A stretch of 64,000 nucleotides of DNA from an uncultured Spirochaetia bacterium (GTDB lineage: Bacteria > Spirochaetota > Spirochaetia > SZUA-6 > Bin103). The stretch is taken from NCBI GenBank assembly GCA_958296075.1, contig CATQHW010000003.1:186001-250000 (forward strand). The letters are read 5' to 3'. This document shows, piece after piece, positions 11,780 through 18,612 of this stretch. Within the stretch, counting starts at the first letter, position 1. Each line of letters begins with the position of its first letter. Below the pieces are notes generated by a model that worked only from the letters and a program-made list of their open reading frames with translations, did no database searches and was not told the origin of the DNA. A program made the translations under genes and the position numbers.

Positions 11780-12219
11780 CAAGCCGCAGCGCCCCAGGAG
11801 ATTCCTGCCAGCAGATTCTCGACGACGCGGGCACCCGCATCGGTGCGGATCAGGTCCATGGGCGCCCGGCCGCCGAGCGCGGCCAAGTTCCGGTGCAGCC
11901 AGCGACCCGCCTTGTCCCGGTTGCCGAACGTACGCTCGGCCAGTGCCATGGTCCGCGCCGCGCGAGCGGCGCGGTCAGACTCGTCGACGGTCAGCCTGCC
12001 TCCGTTCGCCCGCCGGTGCGACAGGGTACGCGGCTTGATGATGAGGGCGGCCACCTCCCGGTCGGTGACGCCGCTCTGTCTGAGAGCGTCGATCGCCTGC
12101 ACCGTGAACCCTGCGGCGACCGCGCGTGCCATGTCGGCATCGGAACGCACCTCAATGCCGATGCCAGCGCCACCTCCGAGACGCACGGCGGCCGCCGCCA
12201 AGCTGGGCGTCACGTCCAT
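11779..12219 (-). CDS. Xre/MbcA/ParS-type antitoxin (DUF2384)
   Basis: The 146-residue protein has the layout of the antitoxin of RES toxin-antitoxin pairs. A degenerate Xre-like helix-turn-helix half includes VTDREVAALIIKPRTLSHRR near residues 51-70. The C-terminal ParS toxin-binding domain includes AERTFGNRDKAGRWLHRNLA, then APMDLIRTDAGARVVENLL. Such antitoxins bind both the RES toxin and their own promoter. The cognate toxin survives only as a stub directly downstream. An IS256-like terminal repeat begins about 50 bp upstream of the start codon, so the native promoter region has been disturbed. Confidence 0.78.
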   Translation of the reverse strand: MDVTPSLAAAAVRLGGGAGIGIEVRSDADMARAVAAGFTVQAIDALRQSGVTDREVAALIIKPRTLSHRRANGGRLTVDESDRAARAARTMALAERTFGNRDKAGRWLHRNLAALGGRAPMDLIRTDAGARVVENLLAGISWGAAA

Positions 12220-12333
12220 AGGGCTGCCTCCCCGTGACTGCGCAATATGCGTATAGCATTGGAGGTACCATCAAAGGGTGTGTAAACGAAAAAGGCGGCG
12301 CCCTGTAGAATCCTGATAGCAACAACAACACAC

Positions 12334-13668
12334 GGGGCTTCAGGAATTCGTGTGGAGGAGGTAGTCACGGGCAACACGTGCGGGGTAGAGGTCAAGGCCG
12401 CCGAGGTGAAAGTAGATGGCGTTGCGGAACCGCTCGCGGTTGCGGAAGCCGCGCGCGACGTACTTCAGCTTCTGCACCCCCGCGTTGATCGACTCCGCCC
12501 GCGCGTTGCTCACCCGCTGCACCACCGCCGTCACGATCCCTTCCAGATGGCCCTTGATCATCCGCGCTACCCGCTTCACCGGCTCCAGCCGACAGCGAAT
12601 CGCCGACCGGTACCACGCCAACCACCCCGTGCGCGCCCACTCGCGGGTCTGATACCCCCACTGCGTCATCGCCTGTTCCTTGTAACCCCAGGCGCGTGCG
12701 GTCTGCAGCGCGCTGTTGCGCAACGCCGCGAATCGCTCCCAACGCTCGGCATCCATGTTCTTGGGATTGGTCAGCCACACATAACGGCTGCCCTTCAGCC
12801 GCTCATCACCCGTGCCGGCTAACGTGCGGCTCTCGGCGCGCCGCACTTGGTCAACGGCGTCTGCGAGATGCTTGGCGACGTGGAACTTGTCGAACGCGAT
12901 CTTGTGCTGCGCCGCCGGCACGTACTTGCTGGTCACGCGGATGTAGGGCTCCCACATGTCCATGGCGACCGTCTCCACAGCAGCTAACTGTTCCCGGTCG
13001 AATCGTTGGTAGAACTGCTCCAAGGCCTCCTTGCTGCGTCCATCGGCCACGTGCACGACGTGCCCGTCCAGATCGTTGATCACCGTCACGTATTCATGGC
13101 GCTTCTGGAACGAGGTCTCGTCCACACCGATCCGGTGCGGAAGCTGCACCTCACGTCGCTGTAAGCCGCGCTGCACCGCGCGCTGCATCACGCCGTCGAC
13201 CTCGTCCCAACTCAGCCGCATCTGCTGCGCCACTGCCGTGATCGTGGCATGTCGCAGCCAGTCGATTACCACCGCCTCACACAGCGCAGTCAGCCGCGCG
13301 CGGCCTTCGCTCCACGGCACCGCAAGCTGCACGACCCGGTGCTGCGGGCACTGCACCCGTGGCACCTTGGCGGCCAGAAACGTGCGGTACTGGCAGGTGT
13401 CCAGATGCCGCCAGCGGCGCTGCCGGGTGTCGTATTGGCGTGCGTGGTGTCCGCACTGCGGGCAACGCAGCGGCCCGCCGGCGTGCTCCACGTGCACCAC
13501 CACCTCACCTCGTTGAAGACTCAGATCGACGTCCGCCACTCGCCACGGTGCCTCGATGCCCAGAATCCTGGCATACAGTTCCCTGTCCCTCATGGCGCCA
13601 GCTTAGCCGTGTCGGCCAAGCGCCGCGACCCTCTTGGTCAATAGATCCACACGAAACCCGGAAGACCC
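12334..13668 (-). mobile_element. ISL3-family insertion sequence, apparently complete
   Basis: The 1,335-bp element is bounded by 23-bp inverted repeats. 12334-12356 and the reverse complement of 13646-13668 agree at 19 of 23 bases and both end in TTCGTGTGGA, typical of ISL3 ends. It encodes one intact transposase. AACAACAC lies just outside the right end (13669-13676) and also two bases short of the left end (12324-12331), so an 8-bp target duplication is likely but imperfectly placed. The element has inserted into the 5' leader of an IS256-like transposase. Confidence 0.75.
12340..13593 (-). CDS. ISL3-family transposase
   Basis: The 417-residue transposase has the ISL3 layout. An N-terminal zinc-binding region includes LRCPQCGHHARQYDTR near residues 42-57 and WRHLD. 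A helix-turn-helix follows, then the DDE catalytic domain with HRIGVDETSFQKRHEYVTV near residues 157-175 (first Asp) and VAMDMWEPYIRV (second Asp). The C-terminal part ends in SINAGVQKLKYVARGFRNRE, a well conserved ISL3 block containing the region of the last acidic residue. The frame is uninterrupted, so the element may still be active. Confidence 0.93.
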   Translation of the reverse strand: MRDRELYARILGIEAPWRVADVDLSLQRGEVVVHVEHAGGPLRCPQCGHHARQYDTRQRRWRHLDTCQYRTFLAAKVPRVQCPQHRVVQLAVPWSEGRARLTALCEAVVIDWLRHATITAVAQQMRLSWDEVDGVMQRAVQRGLQRREVQLPHRIGVDETSFQKRHEYVTVINDLDGHVVHVADGRSKEALEQFYQRFDREQLAAVETVAMDMWEPYIRVTSKYVPAAQHKIAFDKFHVAKHLADAVDQVRRAESRTLAGTGDERLKGSRYVWLTNPKNMDAERWERFAALRNSALQTARAWGYKEQAMTQWGYQTREWARTGWLAWYRSAIRCRLEPVKRVARMIKGHLEGIVTAVVQRVSNARAESINAGVQKLKYVARGFRNRERFRNAIYFHLGGLDLYPARVARDYLLHTNS

Positions 13669-13694
13669 AACAACACAATCAGGAGGACACCGCC

Positions 13695-13884
13695 GTGGGA
13701 CAGTTGGACACGCAGCACAGCACACCGTCAACCGTGTGCTGGCAGACGATGGAGGAGATGGCCCGGCAGCACATCCAGCAGTGGCTGCAGGACTTGCTTG
13801 AGCAGGAAGTGACGGAGTTTCTCGGCCGCGCTCGCTACCACCGCCGGGGCAGCAACGACCATGGCTACCGCAAGCTGCCTGACT
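13695..13884 (+). pseudogene. IS256-family (mutator) transposase, N-terminal remnant
   Basis: A GTG start with AGGAGGACACC just ahead opens a frame containing MEEMARQHIQQWLQDLLEQE and VTEFLGRARYHRRGSNDHGY, the conserved N-terminus of IS256/mutator transposases, which are normally about 400 residues. After roughly 62 codons the sequence runs into the element's right terminal repeat and similarity ends; the catalytic DDE region is gone. The open frame continues to 14009 without meaning. Confidence 0.75.
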
Positions 13885-13902
13885 CGTTTACACACCTATT
13901 GA

Positions 13903-13918
13903 CACAACCTCAGTTGTG
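13903..13918. repeat. short perfect inverted repeat at the IS boundary
   Basis: CACAAC and GTTGTG, separated by CTCA, lie just outside the right end of the IS256-like remnant, beginning within a TTGACA hexamer (13899-13904). The arrangement could be an operator or promoter piece of the interrupted region. No coding function was recognised in 13919-14076. Confidence 0.3.
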
Positions 13919-14076
13919 GTCAGACTGTTTCAGGAACACGGCGTCGCGGTGGCGACCGGCGGCGGCTTCAGGCCGAGGCGACCACGTCAAAGGAGCCCGG
14001 CAACACTGACATCTCGCCAGTCGTTGGATGAGCCGCCACGACGCCGTCTGTCTCAGCTTTCGAAGTACTTTGTCAA

Positions 14077-15534
14077 ATGACATACAGTCCCCCCCCCAAC
14101 AAGGGTCTCGACAGCACTGTTGGTGTCTTTGGTTACCTCTGTCTGTGTCTGCACGTACTTTTCTTTAAATTTCTCCTCGCTGCCGACCCGTTGGCATTCC
14201 GTGCGCTGAGCAGGGAAGACTACTGGGTGGAGAATCTCACCGCAGTCTGGTTTCTCCTGGCGGGCCTCTTGCTGTTCATCACGGCCTTGGTGGAGCGGAT
14301 CTTCTTCCGAAAATGCTTCTATATTATCGGCGGTATGGCGATGGTGTTTGTCGCCGGCGAAGAAATCAGTTGGGGGCAGCGCATCTTCGGGTTTGCGACG
14401 CCCGATTTCTTGATGCGCTTGAATCAACAGAAAGAACTCACGGTCCACAATATCGTCAATGGAGCGTTTGACGTTATCTACTTGAATGGCACGCTGATCC
14501 TGTGTATCGTAACCAACGCGGCTTTCTTTGCCGGAAAAGACAGGCTTTTCGGGATTCCGTTGCCGTCAATCCTGCTGATGCTGGGCTTTCTGCTAATACT
14601 TTCCTATGAGTCAGGAGCGAACCTCCAAAGCGTCGTAGGAACGAACTTCCGAGACTTCATAGTGGGCATCAGAAAATCCTTCGGGTTTATTGTGGTTGAG
14701 GAGAAAGTGTTGCTGCTGTTCTTTCTCATCTTCACGTTGCTTTCAGGGCAAGTCAAATTGGTCATTGCTCCCGCTGCAACCTTGGCGCTCGTTTTTGGCC
14801 TCTCATATGTGAACTATAACTATCTTGTGGTAAGAATGCTTGTGGGAAGAATGCTTGAGATGCGCGAGTATCTGTTCGGTATCGGCTGCCTTTTCTATTC
14901 TTTGGAGATCGTGCTGGCTCAGGGACGGTTAGCGGCTATCTTACGAGCGCCGTTCACCGGCCTGAAACTGCCGGGTATCCGGATTCCATTCCGGCTGATG
15001 ACCTACTCTGTAATTGCAGGCAGTATCGGGTTGGTGTTGTTTGCGTATTTCAACGCCCATGCCAAAGCTGCCATCATGGAGGAGGCATATCGGTCAATCA
15101 CGGCCGGCGAGCCGGTCGTTCGCTCCAATTTTGACGTCTATCTCATCGTGAACGAGTTGGCCTACGTCAAGGAGCCATGCGGCGTGCCGGATATGCAGGA
15201 GCGGTTCTTTCTGCATGTCATCCCGGAGGCTGTGGAAGACCTGCCGGCCCACCGCCGGCAGTACGGCTTCGACAATCTGGACTTCTACTATTACGACCAC
15301 GGCTCGATGCCGGCTCCTGGGGGCAAGTGCATAGCGGAGCATCGACTGCCCGATTATCCCATTGCCAGCATCAGAACCGGGCAGTACACCCGCAGCAAAG
15401 ACCAAATCTGGAAAGCGGAGTTCCCCGTCCGCGGTCAGGGGAGCGAGGCCGCTGCCCGGTCGGCGCCAAGCAGGGTGCGGGGCGGGAGTGCTGTAGAATC
15501 TCTGTCCATGGAGCCGGTCGAGCGCTCCCGGTAG
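14077..15534 (+). CDS. polytopic membrane protein of unknown function
   Basis: The 485-residue protein has about ten hydrophobic helices in residues 15-340. A conserved-looking acidic loop VAGEEISWGQRIFGFATPDF sits near residues 92-111. A soluble C-terminal domain contains FFLHVIPE, YGFDNLDFYYYDHG and IASIRTGQYT. Comparable GEEISWGQR membrane proteins exist as uncharacterised families, and the C-terminal motif resembles tails attached to some glycan-related membrane proteins. I cannot assign a reaction. Base composition is visibly AT-richer than the flanks, and the last 40 or so codons return to GC-rich, repetitive sequence, suggesting a foreign gene whose true end may have been replaced. A C9 run interrupts codons 5-7. 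Confidence 0.7.
   Translation: MTYSPPPNKGLDSTVGVFGYLCLCLHVLFFKFLLAADPLAFRALSREDYWVENLTAVWFLLAGLLLFITALVERIFFRKCFYIIGGMAMVFVAGEEISWGQRIFGFATPDFLMRLNQQKELTVHNIVNGAFDVIYLNGTLILCIVTNAAFFAGKDRLFGIPLPSILLMLGFLLILSYESGANLQSVVGTNFRDFIVGIRKSFGFIVVEEKVLLLFFLIFTLLSGQVKLVIAPAATLALVFGLSYVNYNYLVVRMLVGRMLEMREYLFGIGCLFYSLEIVLAQGRLAAILRAPFTGLKLPGIRIPFRLMTYSVIAGSIGLVLFAYFNAHAKAAIMEEAYRSITAGEPVVRSNFDVYLIVNELAYVKEPCGVPDMQERFFLHVIPEAVEDLPAHRRQYGFDNLDFYYYDHGSMPAPGGKCIAEHRLPDYPIASIRTGQYTRSKDQIWKAEFPVRGQGSEAAARSAPSRVRGGSAVESLSMEPVERSR
14089..14097 (+). repeat. C9 homopolymer beside a start codon
   Basis: Nine consecutive C bases begin ten bases after the A of the ATG at 14077, encoding prolines 5-7 of the membrane protein. 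Slippage by one base would frameshift the gene at its fifth codon. Homopolymeric C/G tracts in this position are classic phase-variation switches, including in spirochaetes. Confidence 0.6.
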
Positions 15535-15572
15535 CGCACATCCTCGGAGTAGGCGTAGCCGACGGTGCGTTC

Positions 15573-15858
15573 ATGCACGCCGTGATCGAACGACACCGCG
15601 CCGGGATTCTCGCCATCGCCAAGCGTCACGGCATCCGGGAGGTGCGTGTGTTCGGGTCCATGGCAAGGGGGGACGCGGACGCTGCCAGCGACGTCGATCT
15701 GTTGGTGTCGCTGCCGCCGGAGAGAACCGGTCTCGCGCTCGGCGCCTTGCTGATGGATGTTTCAGGATCTTCTTCACCGACGAGTGGAAGTCGTGACCGA
15801 GAAGAGTCTTCATCCGGCCCTTCGCGACCGCGTGCTGAAAGAGGCGCAGCCATTATGA
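15573..15858 (+). pseudogene. MNT-type nucleotidyltransferase antitoxin, frameshifted
   Basis: The first part encodes a minimal nucleotidyltransferase with the catalytic signature VRVFGSMARGDADAASDVDL, the GS-x-AR-x10-D-x-D pattern of MNT antitoxins. After ALGALLMDV the frame is lost. One base later a second frame reads FQDLLHRRVEVVTEKSLHPA and ends LKEAQPL, exactly the expected MNT C-terminus, so a single-base indel near 15760 breaks the gene. MNT antitoxins AMPylate or oligoadenylylate HEPN toxins; the HEPN partner follows with an ATGA overlap. Confidence 0.7.
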
Positions 15859-16091
15859 ACTCCGGCGCGCAGGGTGATCGAGTACTGCGGCGGAGTCGAC
15901 TCAGCGGCTCAGCGCTGCAATCAAAGAAACCGAAGTGAGTATTCCCTGGCGCGCTATAGCCGGGTTTCGCAACGTCGTGGTGCATGCATACCCTGGACAT
16001 CGACCTTGATGCGGTTTGGAGCGTCGTGGAACGCGATCTCCCCGAGTTGGCCGCCGCGGCCGACCGCATGGCCTGCTCCGTTGCCCAATGA
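15855..16091 (+). pseudogene. HEPN (DUF86) toxin, decayed
   Basis: The ATG overlaps the MNT stop. Fragments of a DUF86 HEPN toxin are scattered over frames: a start MNSGAQ, then RRVIEYCGGVDSAAQR in a second frame, then FRNVVVHAYPG, which carries the RxxxH-type HEPN active-site block, and finally IDLDAVWSVVERDLPELAAA in another frame, ending with TGA at 16089-16091. Intact proteins are about 140 residues; the middle is deleted and at least two frameshifts remain. It cannot make a functional RNase. Confidence 0.65.
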
Positions 16092-16125
16092 TCGACGGCG
16101 AGCGGGGCTCTCAGGCACATAGCCC

Positions 16126-17586
16126 CTACGCGGTCGTCCCCGCTTCCGCATCCCATTCGGCGATCGCGGCGGCGGCCGTCTCCAGCACCAGCTCCAGACA
16201 GCCCGGTCCGGGGAACGAGACCCAGTCCTGATAGAGGTTCCTGCCGTACAACTCGCGGGGGAGCAGGTAGGCGAGCGTGCCGTTGGTGACCGCGGAGAGC
16301 AGGATCGGGCGATTCGGGAAGCGGGAGCGCAGCTCGGTCTGCAGGACCGAGTACGGCTCGGCCGGCACGCCGAGCACGAAGGCGTCGCCGATCTGCCAGA
16401 GGCAGAGATCGAAGGGGATGGCGCCGCCGTCCGGCAGGGTCGGTCCGCGCAGCAGTCGCCGTCGGGCCCGCTCCCGCAGAGCGGTCGCGTCGCGGATCGC
16501 GATCGGGTCGCCTGCGGCTTCAGCGGCGCGCAGCTCGGCGGTGGCCTGCTCGTGCCGCGCCTGCAACTCGGCGGTCGACTCATGCGGCTTGATCGGCAGG
16601 TCGACGCGCACGGTGCGGCTGCGCAGCGCCTGGCCGCGGCCGCCGGCGGCCGGCTCGACGCCGGTGCGCTTCCACGCTCCGAGCGTCGCGCCGGAGATGA
16701 TCGGACCGTCGTACTCGAGCTGCGTCCCCGCCGGCAGCAGCGATTCGACGGCGCCGGCGGCGGCGAACCCGAGCCGGCGGCCGTTGGCGTCGGCCACCGC
16801 GGTGTCGCCGGTGAATCCTTCGCGGGGACCGGTCTCTCCGCACGCGCCGAGCATGAACAGGCACGGCGCGCCGAAGGCGTCCTCCATCACCGCGCGCATC
16901 GCTCCGACGTAGTCGGGCGAAAGCGACCGGTTGGTCGGCCCCAGCGTGGTCGGATGGCAGCCGTAGTTGACCACCGTGGCCAGCACGCTGCCGTCGCCGG
17001 CGCAGACGCGGGCCGCCAGCACGGTGTCGTCCGCGTGCCCGTGCGGGTTGAACCCGGTGACGAACTGCTGCGAGCGCTCGTCCCACGCGTCCCGGTTCTG
17101 CGCCAGATCGCACGTTCCGGCGCCGAACCCGATCCACGCCGGGACCATCCGTCCGGCCGCTTCGGCGGCGGCTTCCGCGCAGTCGGCGATGAGCCGAGCG
17201 AAGTACGGACCGATCAGGTCCCCGCCCGGATGGTCCTTGAGAGACGCGCTGAGATTGGCGCCCGCGTGCGTGTGCGAGAAGGCGATGAGCAGCCGATCCG
17301 CACTCAGGCCGAGCGCGCCGCGCACCCCGCCGAGGAGCCGGGCCATCTCGTCCCGCTCCAACCAGCCCAGGTCGACGGCGAGCAGGACCAGAGGGGCGGC
17401 GCCGTCCTGCAGATCGGTCAAGGCCAGGGCGGTGGCGGTAAAGGGGCGGTGCACCCCCTCGGCGGTCTCATGCAGGGCCGCGCCGAAGCAACGGCTCTGG
17501 ATGCCGACCGGCGGCGTCACGTCGCGCCGGGCGACGCCGGCGCGGCAGCGGGCGTATGGCTGGCGGTACGGATCAAGTGCGCTCAT
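16126..17586 (-). CDS. neutral/alkaline ceramidase-like hydrolase
   Basis: The 486-residue protein fits the N-terminal domain of neutral/alkaline non-lysosomal ceramidases (PF04734). It has GVARRDVTPPVGI at the start, VDLGWLERDEM, the metal-site type block LIAFSHTHAGAN near residues 100-111, VVNYGCHPTTLGPTNR and MLGACGETGPREGF. The family cleaves the amide of ceramide or acts on unknown amides in bacteria. The C-terminal immunoglobulin-like domain of true ceramidases is absent and no signal peptide is visible, so it is better called ceramidase-like and probably cytoplasmic. Start placed at ATG 17586. It is divergent from the oxygenase gene, sharing a 60-bp intergenic region. Confidence 0.75.
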   Translation of the reverse strand: MSALDPYRQPYARCRAGVARRDVTPPVGIQSRCFGAALHETAEGVHRPFTATALALTDLQDGAAPLVLLAVDLGWLERDEMARLLGGVRGALGLSADRLLIAFSHTHAGANLSASLKDHPGGDLIGPYFARLIADCAEAAAEAAGRMVPAWIGFGAGTCDLAQNRDAWDERSQQFVTGFNPHGHADDTVLAARVCAGDGSVLATVVNYGCHPTTLGPTNRSLSPDYVGAMRAVMEDAFGAPCLFMLGACGETGPREGFTGDTAVADANGRRLGFAAAGAVESLLPAGTQLEYDGPIISGATLGAWKRTGVEPAAGGRGQALRSRTVRVDLPIKPHESTAELQARHEQATAELRAAEAAGDPIAIRDATALRERARRRLLRGPTLPDGGAIPFDLCLWQIGDAFVLGVPAEPYSVLQTELRSRFPNRPILLSAVTNGTLAYLLPRELYGRNLYQDWVSFPGPGCLELVLETAAAAIAEWDAEAGTTA

Positions 17587-17646
17587 GGCGCTCAATCTAC
17601 CATCGCGGCGCGTGCCGTCGAACCGCCCGAGCGGTACCATGAACGC

Positions 17647-18501
17647 ATGAGCTGGGCGGCGGCGGAACCGGACGTGCGAACCGTGCTGGAGGCCCATCCC
17701 GACCCGCTCGCCTCACTATCTCGGGCGGACATCCCGGCCATCGTGCTGCGCGGCGCCTACCGGGCCGAGCACTGCGCCGCGCTGATCGACCGGTTCGCGC
17801 AGCGCGGACTCATGGACAGCCGTCTGCTCGATCCCGGCGGCGCGCAGCCGCGGCGGGTCGACATCGGCACCAGCCTGAGCAACCGCGCGGCCGACAAGGA
17901 GGCGTTTCTGGCCCATGCGCAGGCGACCCGATCGCTGTTCGCCGCGCTGTTCGCCGGCTACCCGGACCCGGTGCGACTGGTCTACGACCGGCTGGCCGAG
18001 TTGGCCGCCGGCAAGCGGGTCACGACCGCGCACGAACCGGACGGGCGTTCCTACGGACCGGCGATCTTCCGCATCCACTACGCCGGCCACCGCTACCCGC
18101 CGCACGTCGACCACGCCGGCGCGCACGAGCGGCGGCTGAGCTACGCGGTGAGCCGCTTCGCCCATCAGTTCGCCGGGGTGTTGTGCATGCAGAACAGTCG
18201 GTCCGGGGCTAGGCGGTCCGGGGGCAGGCGATCCGAGGGCAGGATCGCGCAGTCGATCCTGCACCGCTGCCTGTGGACCCCGGGGCTGGAGCCGTGCCTG
18301 CAGCAGGACCGGTTCGCGGCCTACGCGGAGGCCAACGCGATCGAGCGCTATCGGGTCGACCTGCAGCCCGGCGATCTCTATTTCTTCAACACCCGTCTGG
18401 TCCACGAGGTGCCGGCGCTGGAGGGCTCGGCGCCCCGCGTCGTGCTGGCGGTCTTCATCGGCTACTCGGAAGGCGATCCGGAGGTGTTCGTCTGGTCATG
18501 A
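17647..18501 (+). CDS. 2-oxoglutarate/Fe(II)-dependent oxygenase-like protein
   Basis: The 284-residue protein has the jelly-roll oxygenase iron ligands. H153-x-D155 lies in YPPHVDHAG, and a distal H253 in FNTRLVHEVPAL is followed by an Arg suitable for 2-oxoglutarate in APRVVLAVFIGY. FAGVLCMQN precedes an insertion of three 5-residue repeats (SGARR, SGGRR, SEGRI), encoded by a 15-bp tandem repeat and sitting between two conserved strands. The substrate is unknown; such enzymes hydroxylate small molecules. The neighbouring divergent gene is a ceramidase-like hydrolase and a peptide-binding protein follows. Confidence 0.75.
   Translation: MSWAAAEPDVRTVLEAHPDPLASLSRADIPAIVLRGAYRAEHCAALIDRFAQRGLMDSRLLDPGGAQPRRVDIGTSLSNRAADKEAFLAHAQATRSLFAALFAGYPDPVRLVYDRLAELAAGKRVTTAHEPDGRSYGPAIFRIHYAGHRYPPHVDHAGAHERRLSYAVSRFAHQFAGVLCMQNSRSGARRSGGRRSEGRIAQSILHRCLWTPGLEPCLQQDRFAAYAEANAIERYRVDLQPGDLYFFNTRLVHEVPALEGSAPRVVLAVFIGYSEGDPEVFVWS
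18199..18243 (+). repeat. 15-bp tandem repeat, three copies, inside the oxygenase gene
   Basis: Units at 18199-18213, 18214-18228 and 18229-18243 differ by only a few bases and keep the reading frame, each adding five residues. The copies are consistent with recent in-frame slippage expansion in a surface loop. Confidence 0.85.
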
Positions 18502-18612
18502 ACGGATGCCGGCGGCGTCCGGCCGTGTTGGCGGCTCGACGCCGATGGCGTAGACTCAGGGCCGTTCGACCCAACCGATTTCGTCAAATGGAGATAAGGA
18601 GGGATGTACCCG

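Larger units (their letters stand above)
12271..13903 (+). mobile_element. IS256-like element, internally deleted, carrying a nested ISL3 insertion
   Basis: Matching terminal inverted repeats bound this segment. 12271-12289 and the reverse complement of 13885-13903 agree at 17 of 19 bases, sharing GGTGTGTAAACGA, with weaker similarity beyond. Inside are the N-terminal codons of a mutator-type transposase, reading toward the right end, which stops making sense where the right repeat begins. Most of the transposase is therefore deleted. An ISL3 element lies between the left repeat and the transposase ribosome site. No convincing 8-bp target duplication flanks the outer ends. Confidence 0.6.

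Noticed and set aside
11547..12256. Adaptation genes (cas1, cas2 or cas4) upstream of the cas promoter
   Set aside because: Both strands were read; the only recognisable content is the DUF2384 antitoxin and RES stub.
16552..17646. N-terminal extension of the oxygenase gene reading through the ceramidase-like gene
   Set aside because: The extension is antisense to conserved ceramidase motifs; ATG 17647 gives the natural oxygenase N-terminus.
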